Shown piece by piece: positions 7,160-15,913 of a DNA stretch of 64,000 bases. The notes beneath the pieces were generated by a model. It searched no databases, was not told where the DNA came from, and worked only from the letters and a program-made list of their open reading frames with translations. The translations under genes were made by a program, and so were the position numbers. Source of the DNA: Bacteroidaceae bacterium (GTDB lineage: Bacteria; Bacteroidota; Bacteroidia; Bacteroidales; Bacteroidaceae); assembly GCA_017507385.1 (NCBI GenBank), contig JAFWAX010000017.1, positions 1 through 64,000 on the forward strand. Reading direction: 5' to 3'. The number at the start of each line of letters is the position of its first letter. The first letter of the stretch is position 1.

Positions 7160-10100
7160 TTACTTCACAAGAACCTTCTTGGTTGAGCCGTCGGAGAACT
7201 TCACAATGTTCAGTCCCTTGCGCGGCGCATTCATCCTGATACCATCAAGCGAGAAGTACGCTTCTGCTTCTGTTGCACCCTGTGCCACGCTCTCCACGCA
7301 TTCAATATCCACAGGAATCTCCTGACCGAGATAGTAAAGACGGAAATTGTCCAGAATCGTCCAGTCACCCTCAATGCGAGCAGACTTAATTGCGCCAATC
7401 ACAACATCCTGCTTATCCTCCGAAATGACAAACTCCACCTCATTGCCTGCATACAGCCCCATGTTCGTTATCATGTGGTAAGCGTTCGACATCCAGTAAG
7501 GATAATTCACAACCGTCTCAGCGTCAGCATCATTTGTCACGAAGTCGCCCAGTACATGCAACGTTGTTCCGTAGAAGTCCACATAAGCGTCACTGTCTGT
7601 TGCACCCACACTCACCGAGTCACTTGCAATAGAAACGAGCTTGCAGCCATTGCTGAAGCTATCCGACGAAACATACAGCGTCACATTGGCACGTGTGTCA
7701 TACACCGTACTGTCACTGCCCTCAGAGAGTTTGAGCCACTGATTCGCCACAATTGCCGCATAGTCATTACCATCGCGGTAGAAACCCGATGCCACCAGCC
7801 TGTACGCACCCTTCGGCATATCCTTGAGCACCTGCGAGAGCGTGAACGAACGATTGTTGTAGAACTCAATCTCACCTTGGCTCACAGCCGATGTGCCATC
7901 CTTCATTTCCACATTCCATCCCTGCTTCAAGTCATTGTCGAACGATGCGCTGAGCACCACGCCCGTAATGTCCTTCGGCTGTTCCTCCGATGCCGAAAGC
8001 TCTACAATAGAAGCCTTCATCTGCGCCAGCAGCGCAGCCTGTTTCTCAGCCAGTGCCTCAGCCGTTTCGCCATCCAGCGCAGCCAGCTGTCCGTCCAGCA
8101 GAGCAGTCACAGTCGCCACTCCCCATTCAGCGGCAGCGGCAACCGTCTCAGCATAGGATACATAAGCAACATATAGCGCTTCCAGACCTTCCAAGTCCTC
8201 CACACAAGCATCGTCAGCAGCCAGCGCACCCTCCAGAGCCTTCAGTCCTGCAGCATACACCGCCTGCGCCTTGCCTCCTTCAGCCTTTTCGGCCAACGCC
8301 TTCAAGGTCTCTGCCCTTGTAAAAGCATTCTCCTTCGCATAGTTCTCCTTCACCTCTGCCAGCAGCGCAGTAAGCTGTGCCACCTTGTCATAATCAGAGT
8401 CCGTACCTTCCACAATCGCTTTCAGCTTCGCCTCAGCCGCTGTCTTGTCGCCAGCCAGCATCAGCTGTTCAATCTCAACACTCACCTCAGTCACCTTTGC
8501 CTGCACGTCAGCACTCATGTCATAATCTGTTCCATAATACCTCAGCTGGAAGTTCGTCACACAGAACCAGCCCTTGTACTGCGTGCCATCCGTCGTGGAA
8601 GTTGCGCCGATAGTCAGCGTTCCATCCTCGCCCACACGCACTTTGTCCGTAGTCAGCGTCTCCCAGTCAGTCCATGCACCTCCCGTCAGGCTGAATACGC
8701 CCGACACCTTAGCCACACCGTCAGCTATGGCATACACATGGTTGTTTGTAGGGTCAGAAGTAGAAGACATGTCAGCAGAAACCTCATAGAATCCAGGCTT
8801 CAGGCCCGTGATAGTCTGCTGGATGTCCAGCACTCCTCCCGCAACTGTTGACGAGTGGAACAAGTTAGCTGTCGTGCGCTTCTGCACATCGTTCGTATAG
8901 TAGAGCGTACAGTCGGTAGCGCCACGCAAATTTTCCGAGAAGTTCATAGTCCATCCCTGCTTAGACAGGTGTGAAGCCACATCCTCGTCATACACCAGAT
9001 TGCCCTCTTCGTCCATTGCCGGTTCGTATGGTTCGTCCACAAACCATGGGTCGTTGATGAGGCGCGTCACATCCATCACGTCACTCTCCTGTGTATAGAC
9101 ATAAACCGCCTTAGCCTTCTCCAGCTCCGTCAGCGCAGCCTCTACCGCATCCGTCGAAGTGGGGTCAGCCGCAGCTGCGCGAGCCGCAGCGATAGCAGCG
9201 ACAAAGTCTGCAGAACCGGCATAAGCCGTCTTCTCGCACACATTCTCATAGTAGTCCATCACCGCAAGAGCCGCTTGATGCACTTTGATCACAGCAGCCA
9301 TTTCAGACTGCCGAGCAGCCACCTTTGCAAGAGCGGCATTCACCTCATCCACAGATGCATACTTCTCCGAGTCACCCACCTCTTCCATCAGCCAGTCGAG
9401 CGTGCTGTTGCAGATAGCCTGATAGCCATCTCCCATCTCTGAGCAGAAATTCTCCAGCTCTTCCTTCGCCACATCCAGCTGTCCGCGAGCCACAATCACC
9501 TTGTCCTCCTCCGACAGCTGTCCACGCTTGATGTTGATGAGCAGCTCAATCTGCTCCTTCGTCAGTTCAGTAGCATAGAAAGCAATGTCATCGTAGGCAT
9601 ACGCACCATCCTTATCCTGCCAGAACGGACCGCAGTCGCCCAGATAGACAGCATCCAGCACATTCATCACGCTGACAAAGTAATATGAATTATTGGTGGC
9701 ATTCCACTCGTTCATGATTTCTCCATCCACATAGTACTTGGCATTCAGCCCGTTGAAGGTAATGGCCACATAGTGCCAGTTGTCGTCAAACGCAGATGGC
9801 CCCATCACAGGGTTTCCCTCCCCATCACTCTCGCCATTCTCCACCTGCCTGGTCCATATCCACTCGTTGTTCTCGATGTTTGTCCCGTTCACATTTTCCT
9901 CAGCCACATAGTCCGACCATCCGTTGCAGTTAATCTGCAGCGTCCGGCGTGTGCGCACCGAGAACATTGGCCATGAGAACGTCTTGTAGCTGTTAGCCTG
10001 GCTGTAGGCTGCAATAGCCGTAGAATAATAGTGTCCGGCAGCATCAGTTCCCTGCTTCTCGTTGGCCACATAGCCATTCATCCAGAACGCGATGGTAAAC

Positions 10101-10384
10101 TGCTCTGTGCTCTTGGCATGGCAGTCGGCAAAGGCCGTTGTTGGGATAATCAGGTAGTTCTGGTGCGAAGCGATGACACCCTCCGGATTGTTTTGGTAGT
10201 ACGTTCCGAAGTTCTCGTCTTCCGACTGCAGAAACAGTCCTGCACCCACTTGTTCTGCGCCCAGGTCTGCAGCTGCATTCACGCCCTCAAAGTCGATGGA
10301 AAAAACGGGCGACGGCAATGTCTGCGCCTGAAGCGACAAGCTCAAAGCCACCAGCCCCGAAGAAAGTAAAGTTCTCGTCTTCAT
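7160..10384 (-). CDS. Large secreted protein with LamG-like domain, FIVAR-like helices and T9SS-like C-terminus
   Basis: 1074 residues. A signal peptide (KTRTLLSSGLVALSLSLQAQ) is followed by a concanavalin/LamG-type jellyroll (roughly residues 25-275, with FTIAFWMNGY and DGEIMNEW). Then come Ala/Glu-rich helical segments of FIVAR type, a carbohydrate-binding-like beta domain around 440-620, more helical repeats (~630-800), a second beta-rich domain (~815-1020), and the C-terminal signal ending RKGLNIVKFSDGSTKKVLVK. The architecture fits a cell-surface glycan-binding protein exported by Sec and then T9SS. No catalytic motif is visible. The last ~10 codons, the 3' UTR and the terminator match those of the 1183-aa gene almost exactly. 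Confidence 0.82.
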   Translation of the reverse strand: MKTRTLLSSGLVALSLSLQAQTLPSPVFSIDFEGVNAAADLGAEQVGAGLFLQSEDENFGTYYQNNPEGVIASHQNYLIIPTTAFADCHAKSTEQFTIAFWMNGYVANEKQGTDAAGHYYSTAIAAYSQANSYKTFSWPMFSVRTRRTLQINCNGWSDYVAEENVNGTNIENNEWIWTRQVENGESDGEGNPVMGPSAFDDNWHYVAITFNGLNAKYYVDGEIMNEWNATNNSYYFVSVMNVLDAVYLGDCGPFWQDKDGAYAYDDIAFYATELTKEQIELLINIKRGQLSEEDKVIVARGQLDVAKEELENFCSEMGDGYQAICNSTLDWLMEEVGDSEKYASVDEVNAALAKVAARQSEMAAVIKVHQAALAVMDYYENVCEKTAYAGSADFVAAIAAARAAAADPTSTDAVEAALTELEKAKAVYVYTQESDVMDVTRLINDPWFVDEPYEPAMDEEGNLVYDEDVASHLSKQGWTMNFSENLRGATDCTLYYTNDVQKRTTANLFHSSTVAGGVLDIQQTITGLKPGFYEVSADMSSTSDPTNNHVYAIADGVAKVSGVFSLTGGAWTDWETLTTDKVRVGEDGTLTIGATSTTDGTQYKGWFCVTNFQLRYYGTDYDMSADVQAKVTEVSVEIEQLMLAGDKTAAEAKLKAIVEGTDSDYDKVAQLTALLAEVKENYAKENAFTRAETLKALAEKAEGGKAQAVYAAGLKALEGALAADDACVEDLEGLEALYVAYVSYAETVAAAAEWGVATVTALLDGQLAALDGETAEALAEKQAALLAQMKASIVELSASEEQPKDITGVVLSASFDNDLKQGWNVEMKDGTSAVSQGEIEFYNNRSFTLSQVLKDMPKGAYRLVASGFYRDGNDYAAIVANQWLKLSEGSDSTVYDTRANVTLYVSSDSFSNGCKLVSIASDSVSVGATDSDAYVDFYGTTLHVLGDFVTNDADAETVVNYPYWMSNAYHMITNMGLYAGNEVEFVISEDKQDVVIGAIKSARIEGDWTILDNFRLYYLGQEIPVDIECVESVAQGATEAEAYFSLDGIRMNAPRKGLNIVKFSDGSTKKVLVK

Positions 10385-10418
10385 AAAGTTCTTTGTTTAG
10401 TCATTAATAGTTAATGTG

Positions 10419-10448
10419 CAAATATAGGACTTTTTTTCGCAAATACAA
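10419..10448 (-). promoter_or_regulatory. Promoter of the 1074-aa secreted protein gene
   Basis: On the minus strand TTG (10446-10448), 19 nt, then TATATTTG (10419-10426) followed by C: a full match to the Bacteroidota promoter. The ATG lies 34 nt downstream. Confidence 0.75.
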
Positions 10449-10496
10449 TCATGCTTCCACTTTTTTTTGCAAGAGAACGAATCTATCGCCACAAAG

Positions 10497-10530
10497 AAAA
10501 GGCGCAAGGTCATGCCACCTTGCGCCTTCA
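10497..10530 (-). terminator. Rho-independent terminator of the 1183-aa secreted protein gene
   Basis: On the minus strand GGCGCAAGGT, a 6-nt loop GGCATG, then ACCTTGCGCC and TTTTCTTTG: a perfect 10-bp stem. It is the near-twin of the terminator at 7105-7138. Confidence 0.88.
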
Positions 10531-10550
10531 TCATATTAGTTTTGAGAATC

Positions 10551-13500
10551 TTACTTCACAAGAACCTTCTTGGTTGAGCCGTCAGAGTACTTAACGATGT
10601 TGATACCCTTCTGGAGTGCGTCAACCTGTGCACCAGAAACTGTGTAAATAGCTACTGGAGTAACTGCTGAAGATTCAACACCCTCGATGTCAGTAGAAGT
10701 CAATTCCTTCTCACTTTCTGCACCGTAGTAAACAAGTGTGAATTCATCCATACAAGTCCACTTGTCGCCGCTGTCTGACCAGCTTACACCAAACTTGAGG
10801 TCAGCGCCTTCCTCCAGCTTCACTGTTACAGTGTAGAGACCAGATGTTGTTACAGCTACACTTCCATCGTTTGCATAAAGGATACAGTCAGTTGCGCTTG
10901 AATATACGTATGCTGTGATGTCGTAAGTACCAGCTGGGAGGTTAGCTATAGTCTGATTGAGGTCAACAGTTCCGTTCACATGCCATTTCTCAGCATAGTA
11001 TGTACCCTGCTTGTTGTCAAACGAATCATTGTTCTGAGACTGACCATCAATAGTACCAGAGTTTGCCCAGCCGTTAAGGTTGCCTTCCTCGAAGCCATTG
11101 TTCACGATAACAGAAGTCATGTCAACTGGAGTCTCGTCAGAAGCGTTATCGTATGCAGGAATCTTGAGGAGTGCAGTAACTTCCTTCACCTGAACAGTGA
11201 GAGCCTCGATTTCCTCAGTTGTAAGGTCTTCTGCTGTTACATCCTTCTTCTCGTCGAATGCAGTCTGAGCCTTAACAGATGCTGTGTCATAATAGCTATC
11301 AGCAGTCTCATTCATTTCATCTACAGCAGCAGCAAATGCCAGATAAGCATTCACACTTGCACGAGTTTCAACCATTACCTGGTTAGCAGCGATAACAGCA
11401 GCCCAGAGCACATCTACCTCAGTTGACTTGTAAGCCTCGTTAGCTGCGTTGATTGCATCCTGAAGCTTTGCTGCAGCCACATTGTTCATGTTGTCAGCAT
11501 TCTCATCGAGATAGTCTTCCATTGTAGCCATGAGACCTTCGAGCACTGGAACGAGCGCTTCCTCTGTCTTGCCTTCGTAAGTAAGCTTGAAGTTAGCCCA
11601 GAGCACCCAGTGAGCCTTCACACCGTTAGATGTCAGACCAAGCTTCATCTCACCGCCTTCAACAAGACCGTAAACCTTCTGAGTGTAGCGGCCAGCCTTG
11701 AATGCGTAGTATGCGCCATTGATAGAGTTTGGCACATAGCCCCAATCATAACCGCCAGCAGTACCGAGGTAGTCGCATGGATGGTCTGGAACAACTTTGT
11801 CGGCAGCAGTCAGCAGACAGTTCACGCTGTCCACAGCCTCTTCTTCAGAAATAGCATCCTTTGTAATGTTCATCACCGGTGTCTGGAAGTCGTTCATAAA
11901 GAGGAACACCTTAGATGCCTCTGTGCCATCATAATAGCCATTGCCTGCAGGACGCTCGAATGCCTGTACAGAAACAGAGTAGATGCCGTCTGGCACATCC
12001 TTCACAATCTGATAGATGTCAACCTCTGTTTCGTAGCACTCCACGTTCTCGATACCAGTCTTTCCTGTACCAGGTTTGATAGTCCAGCCAGTGAAGTCAC
12101 CAGTAGAGAATGATGGGTTCACGATCATGTCTGTACAGTCAGCGCCTGGAGTGAGCGATGTTGCCACAGCGTGAGAGTAGAGAGAATCTACCAAGTAGAT
12201 GTATTCGTCGATTTCTGGAGTGAGCAATGAATAGTCTTCATTGTCCTTGATGACTGTTGGGGTTGGACTTGGATAGCCTTCGATGTCGTCCTCACCTTGC
12301 ATGAAGTCGCAGAAAGTATACCAGTTTTCGCCGTCAAGACCTTCGTTGATAATGAGGTAGTTATACCAAACATCAAACTTTTCGTAGAGAGTTTCGTATG
12401 CCTTGATGTTCTCGTCAACAACTGTCTGTGCAGCCTTTGCAGCAGCGAGTGCATCCTTCACATCAGCAACAGACTGTGCATTCTCGAATGCATCAACAGC
12501 ATCGTTGTATGTCTGAACAAGACTTGGGTTAGCAGCCACATCTTCCATCTTCTCAAGAGAAGCAGCCTCTTTAGCCAACTTGACAGAATTAGCTACCACG
12601 TCTTCATTGCCATAGTAAGTCAGAGAAGTCTCCTTGAATGCCAACCAGTTGAAGTTAGCGCCCTTGATGTCGAAACCAAGTTCGATATCGCCTGTCTCTT
12701 CTACGATAGCAATGATTGTGAATCCACCTTTCTTCCAGAGCACACTCTTGCTACCAGAGTAGAATATTGGAGTTTCTGCCTGAAGATTGATCGTGTCATT
12801 GCCAAAGAACATAGAGAGACCTTCGATTGCGTCAAGCTTGCCAGCCTCATTATATGCACGTACATTAGCAGTGAACTTATAAAGACCTGGAGAAAGACCT
12901 ATCTTCTGATAAATCTTCTGGTCAGAGAGCTTACCACCTGAACCAGTCCAGTGCTCAATGAACGGAGTTACCATGTCTGTTCCGTCTGCACCATTGTTAG
13001 CTTCAGTTGACCAAGTGTTAGTAGTGTGTGAACCAGTTGTGCCTTCACCTGTAAATGTCTGAGTCCATGGGTCAACCTTTGAGCCATCGCCAATCAGAGA
13101 AGTGAGGTCTGAAGGATTATCGAAAGATGCAAGACCTGACTGATATTCAGCAATAAGCAAGCTAATATTAGTCTTAGCCACCTTCAGTTCAGCTGCAGTA
13201 GAAGCGGTGTTATTGTAAACGCTTTCTACAGATGAGAAATCTACAGCAGGATAATCAGCCTTTGCCTTGTCAAGTTCAGCCTTGAGCGCAAGAACAGCAG
13301 CAACTACTTCAGAAGCTGCATTCATTTCTTCTATTGTAGAAGCGGTGTTGTTGTAAACAGCCTCTACTACGCTGTAATCATAAGAAGGATTGGTTTTCTT
13401 GGCATTTTCGATAGTATTCGCAAGAGCCTTCGCTGTGAAATAAATTTCCACCTTTGGCTGGAGTGCCTTGTACTCTACGCTGTCAATGAATACCCACTCG

Positions 13501-14102
13501 TCCCAGAATTCGCCAGTGAAAGAATAGCCACCAGGAATCTCCTCGTCATTCTCAATATAAGAATACTCGTCAGCAGCATCGTAGAAGTAGCAACGAGTGT
13601 TACCTCTTTCACCTCTAAACACTTCTGCCACACCATAATAAGTAGCAGGAGCAACAGCATTGTTCTTAAACTTGTAAGTTCCATTGCTCTGCTTCTCAAC
13701 TACCCATCCATCTGTACCCGGATATTCTCCGTTAGCTACAGCATTGCCTGCATCTACCCAGCTTGCGTCGAAAGCATTAGCAGATACATAAAGCCACTTG
13801 TTCTTATCGGTAAAAGCATTCGGGAAACAACCGAAATTCCAAGTGCCAAGCTCTACTGTCTTTTCATCGTCTTCGTAAAGCTTAATAAAACGAACTGTGT
13901 CACCTTTTACAGCAATAGAAGCACGAGTGTTCCAGTCATTGTGACCAGCAAAAAAGCCTCCGCCCTCTACGTTGTAAAGGAACTGTGCTGCAGTTCCGCT
14001 GTCGTCCATCTCCACAGTACTTGAAGGCACTGGAGCTGTCCACTGTGCGAAACCAACGCTGCTCATCAACAGAGCAGCCAGAAGAAGTAATGATTTCTTC
14101 AT
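10551..14102 (-). CDS. Very large secreted protein with repeated NNTAST helical modules and T9SS-like C-terminus
   Basis: 1183 residues. A signal peptide (KKSLLLLAALLMSSVGFAQ) precedes a Trp/Asn-rich N-terminal beta domain. Two FIVAR-like helical repeats near residues 225-310 each carry VYNNTAST. Several beta-sandwich (carbohydrate-binding-like) domains alternate with Ala/Glu-rich helices, and the end is the C-terminal signal KGINIVKYSDGSTKKVLVK. Probably a T9SS-exported surface protein that binds glycans; no enzyme motif is recognised. It is a paralogue in architecture of the 1074-aa neighbour, and the two genes share about 50 identical bases at the very 3' end. Confidence 0.8.
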   Translation of the reverse strand: MKKSLLLLAALLMSSVGFAQWTAPVPSSTVEMDDSGTAAQFLYNVEGGGFFAGHNDWNTRASIAVKGDTVRFIKLYEDDEKTVELGTWNFGCFPNAFTDKNKWLYVSANAFDASWVDAGNAVANGEYPGTDGWVVEKQSNGTYKFKNNAVAPATYYGVAEVFRGERGNTRCYFYDAADEYSYIENDEEIPGGYSFTGEFWDEWVFIDSVEYKALQPKVEIYFTAKALANTIENAKKTNPSYDYSVVEAVYNNTASTIEEMNAASEVVAAVLALKAELDKAKADYPAVDFSSVESVYNNTASTAAELKVAKTNISLLIAEYQSGLASFDNPSDLTSLIGDGSKVDPWTQTFTGEGTTGSHTTNTWSTEANNGADGTDMVTPFIEHWTGSGGKLSDQKIYQKIGLSPGLYKFTANVRAYNEAGKLDAIEGLSMFFGNDTINLQAETPIFYSGSKSVLWKKGGFTIIAIVEETGDIELGFDIKGANFNWLAFKETSLTYYGNEDVVANSVKLAKEAASLEKMEDVAANPSLVQTYNDAVDAFENAQSVADVKDALAAAKAAQTVVDENIKAYETLYEKFDVWYNYLIINEGLDGENWYTFCDFMQGEDDIEGYPSPTPTVIKDNEDYSLLTPEIDEYIYLVDSLYSHAVATSLTPGADCTDMIVNPSFSTGDFTGWTIKPGTGKTGIENVECYETEVDIYQIVKDVPDGIYSVSVQAFERPAGNGYYDGTEASKVFLFMNDFQTPVMNITKDAISEEEAVDSVNCLLTAADKVVPDHPCDYLGTAGGYDWGYVPNSINGAYYAFKAGRYTQKVYGLVEGGEMKLGLTSNGVKAHWVLWANFKLTYEGKTEEALVPVLEGLMATMEDYLDENADNMNNVAAAKLQDAINAANEAYKSTEVDVLWAAVIAANQVMVETRASVNAYLAFAAAVDEMNETADSYYDTASVKAQTAFDEKKDVTAEDLTTEEIEALTVQVKEVTALLKIPAYDNASDETPVDMTSVIVNNGFEEGNLNGWANSGTIDGQSQNNDSFDNKQGTYYAEKWHVNGTVDLNQTIANLPAGTYDITAYVYSSATDCILYANDGSVAVTTSGLYTVTVKLEEGADLKFGVSWSDSGDKWTCMDEFTLVYYGAESEKELTSTDIEGVESSAVTPVAIYTVSGAQVDALQKGINIVKYSDGSTKKVLVK

Positions 14103-14463
14103 AGTTAGTAATTAAAGATTAGTTAAACAAATATTTTATATTCTCGTTTTTAACGACCTAATTAGGTTAATAACCTGACCACCCAACACTCGGATGGCAC
14201 GAGCACCTATATTTTCACATAAATATGAAACAGGGCACAAATGTAAAAAAAAAAATCGATTCCACCAAATTTTCCGGCTTTTATTTATCATTTTCATCAT
14301 ATTCGGGAAACATTTTTCGCCCTCAGACGGGGAAATGCACACTCCATATAGCACCATGGCTCTCGCCGTGCGCATAATATTTAAAACACCGTGTACGTAA
14401 TATTTAAAAGGCGGTGTTTAAAATATTACGTACACGGTGAGAACCGTAGAGAAGAAGACGTTT
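14103..14463. other. Intergenic region with a 72-bp palindromic element
   Basis: 361 bp between the start of the 1183-aa gene and the end of ATPase 2, both on the minus strand. The left part (14103-14340) is AT-rich, with a small palindrome CCTAATTAGG near 14157-14166 and no convincing -7 box. The right part holds the 72-bp element (14366-14437). No gene is supported here. Confidence 0.55.
14366..14437. repeat. 72-bp palindromic element, copy A
   Basis: Left half begins CCGTGCGCATAATATTTAAA; right half ends CGTACACGG. 26 of 36 positions pair symmetrically, and an inner stem (14387-14439) forms arms of about 22 bp around the loop GGCGGTG. It aligns without gaps to the copies at 29836-29907 and 44861-44932. 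It lies 26 bp beyond the stop of ATPase 2, in its 3' direction. Confidence 0.85.
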
Positions 14464-15711
14464 CTACACATCCATCTTGCCTAACAGGAAGTCATAGAGA
14501 CTCATTATCAAGATACCAGCCTCGTTATAGCCCGAGGAATAGCGGTCGCCTGCTACAATAATCTTCCTGAATCCATCAGCAACCTGCAATAACGAAGCCT
14601 GCTCCTGATCAACTTTCTCGCTTGTGGGCAGAGCATAAGCGGACTGAATATAAACCCTTTCGTCATGGCGATTCACCACGAAGTCAACCTCCAAGCTCCT
14701 TCTCTGAAGCAAACCTTCATGATTGCGACTGAAACTATCGACCAACCCAACATCTACAGAATATCTTTTACGACGCAATTCATTGTAAACCACATTTTCC
14801 ATGATATGCGTCGGTTCCAATTGACGAAAATCCACAATTGCATTACGAATGCCCATATCTTCAAAGTAATACTTGATTTCTGTTCCAATGTATTTTCTTC
14901 CCTTCACATTATAACGCAAAGCTTCGCTGATGAAGAAAGCATCTTTCAGGCATTCAATGTATTTGCTGATAGTTTCAGGGCTTATGCTCATCCCTGCGGC
15001 AGACTTAAAGGTGTTGACTATTCTTCGCACATTGGTGCTTCCTCCGATACCTGATGCAAGAATCCGAACAAGCTCACGCATTCCATCGGGATTTTTCAGA
15101 TGATTGCGTTCCAGTACATCCTTCATATACACCGTTTCATATATTTCACGAAGATAGTTCTGTTTGTCCTCTGCCTTTTCAAAAGCGGCAACAGCAGGCA
15201 ATCCACCATATCTATAGTATTGCTCCAACGCCTCGGCTTTTTCTCCTCCCACCACTTCATAATATTCAGAGAAGCTGAGTGGATGGATTCTGATTTCCCA
15301 TCCTCGCCCACGAAACTCTGTAATGACATCCTTCGACAGGAACTTCGCGTTTGAACCAGTGACATAGACCTCTGCATTCGGGACATTCAGATATGAATTC
15401 AACACATCCTCAAACTCCTTCACCAGCTGCACCTCGTCGAGCATGATATAGTACTTTTCGGAGTCCTTCATCAAAGAATCAATGTGTTCAAGCAGGTTAT
15501 CTGGGTCGCGAAGCTTCTTATTTCTTCGATCTTCAAGATTCACTTGAATGATGTGATCTGCACTCACTCCTCTTGCCAGAAGGCAATCACGAAAAATATT
15601 GAACAACAAGAAGGACTTTCCACACCGACGGATGCCGGTTACAACCTTAATCATTCCGTTACCTTCTGCTCTCAGCAGTTGTTCGAGATAGTATTCACGT
15701 TTAAAAAGCAT
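14464..15711 (-). CDS. DUF4143-type AAA ATPase (2)
   Basis: 415 residues. Walker A GIRRCGKS at 26-33, Walker B YYIMLDE with a VQLVKEFE tail, VTGSNAKFL sensor, and a C-terminal DUF4143 region with EVDFV at 341-345 and YIQSAY at 354-359; the E-x-K of active PD-(D/E)xK nucleases is replaced by Q-S-A. It is clearly paralogous to, but diverged from, ATPase 1 (5730-6938). A 40-bp hyphenated palindrome lies immediately upstream of the start codon (15716-15755), and a 72-bp palindromic element follows the stop. Role unknown. Confidence 0.88.
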   Translation of the reverse strand: MLFKREYYLEQLLRAEGNGMIKVVTGIRRCGKSFLLFNIFRDCLLARGVSADHIIQVNLEDRRNKKLRDPDNLLEHIDSLMKDSEKYYIMLDEVQLVKEFEDVLNSYLNVPNAEVYVTGSNAKFLSKDVITEFRGRGWEIRIHPLSFSEYYEVVGGEKAEALEQYYRYGGLPAVAAFEKAEDKQNYLREIYETVYMKDVLERNHLKNPDGMRELVRILASGIGGSTNVRRIVNTFKSAAGMSISPETISKYIECLKDAFFISEALRYNVKGRKYIGTEIKYYFEDMGIRNAIVDFRQLEPTHIMENVVYNELRRKRYSVDVGLVDSFSRNHEGLLQRRSLEVDFVVNRHDERVYIQSAYALPTSEKVDQEQASLLQVADGFRKIIVAGDRYSSGYNEAGILIMSLYDFLLGKMDV

Positions 15712-15715
15712 GGTT

Positions 15716-15755
15716 TGCCGTATATTTTTGTGTCATGACACAGATTTATACGGCA
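15716..15755. promoter_or_regulatory. 40-bp hyphenated palindrome before ATPase 2 (operator candidate)
   Basis: Outer arms TGCCGTATA / TATACGGCA (9 bp, perfect) surround a perfect 12-bp palindrome GTGTCATGACAC, with 5-nt A/T spacers on each side. The element starts 5 bp upstream of the ATPase ATG, so it would sit in the promoter or 5' UTR. Two nested dyads suggest binding of a dimer or tetramer of a regulator, possibly autoregulation. Confidence 0.65.
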
Positions 15756-15901
15756 AAAATCATATTTTTTTATCATTTCGCCAAAGAAAAGAGTGCTTTT
15801 CAAAGATTTTTTAACAGAATTTATTGCCTAACACTCCCTTTTTGACAAAATCAATTCGTGATTTTCCTATCATTTATGCGTGCACATATTTAAAAAAAGC
15901 A

Positions 15902-15909
15902 TACATTTG
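15902..15909 (+). promoter_or_regulatory. -7 box of prmC (TACATTTG)
   Basis: TACATTTG followed by C matches TAnnTTTG. Only four bases (15910-15913) separate it from the prmC ATG, so the message would be leaderless or nearly so. The -33 region is poor. Confidence 0.55.
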
Positions 15910-15913
15910 CAGC

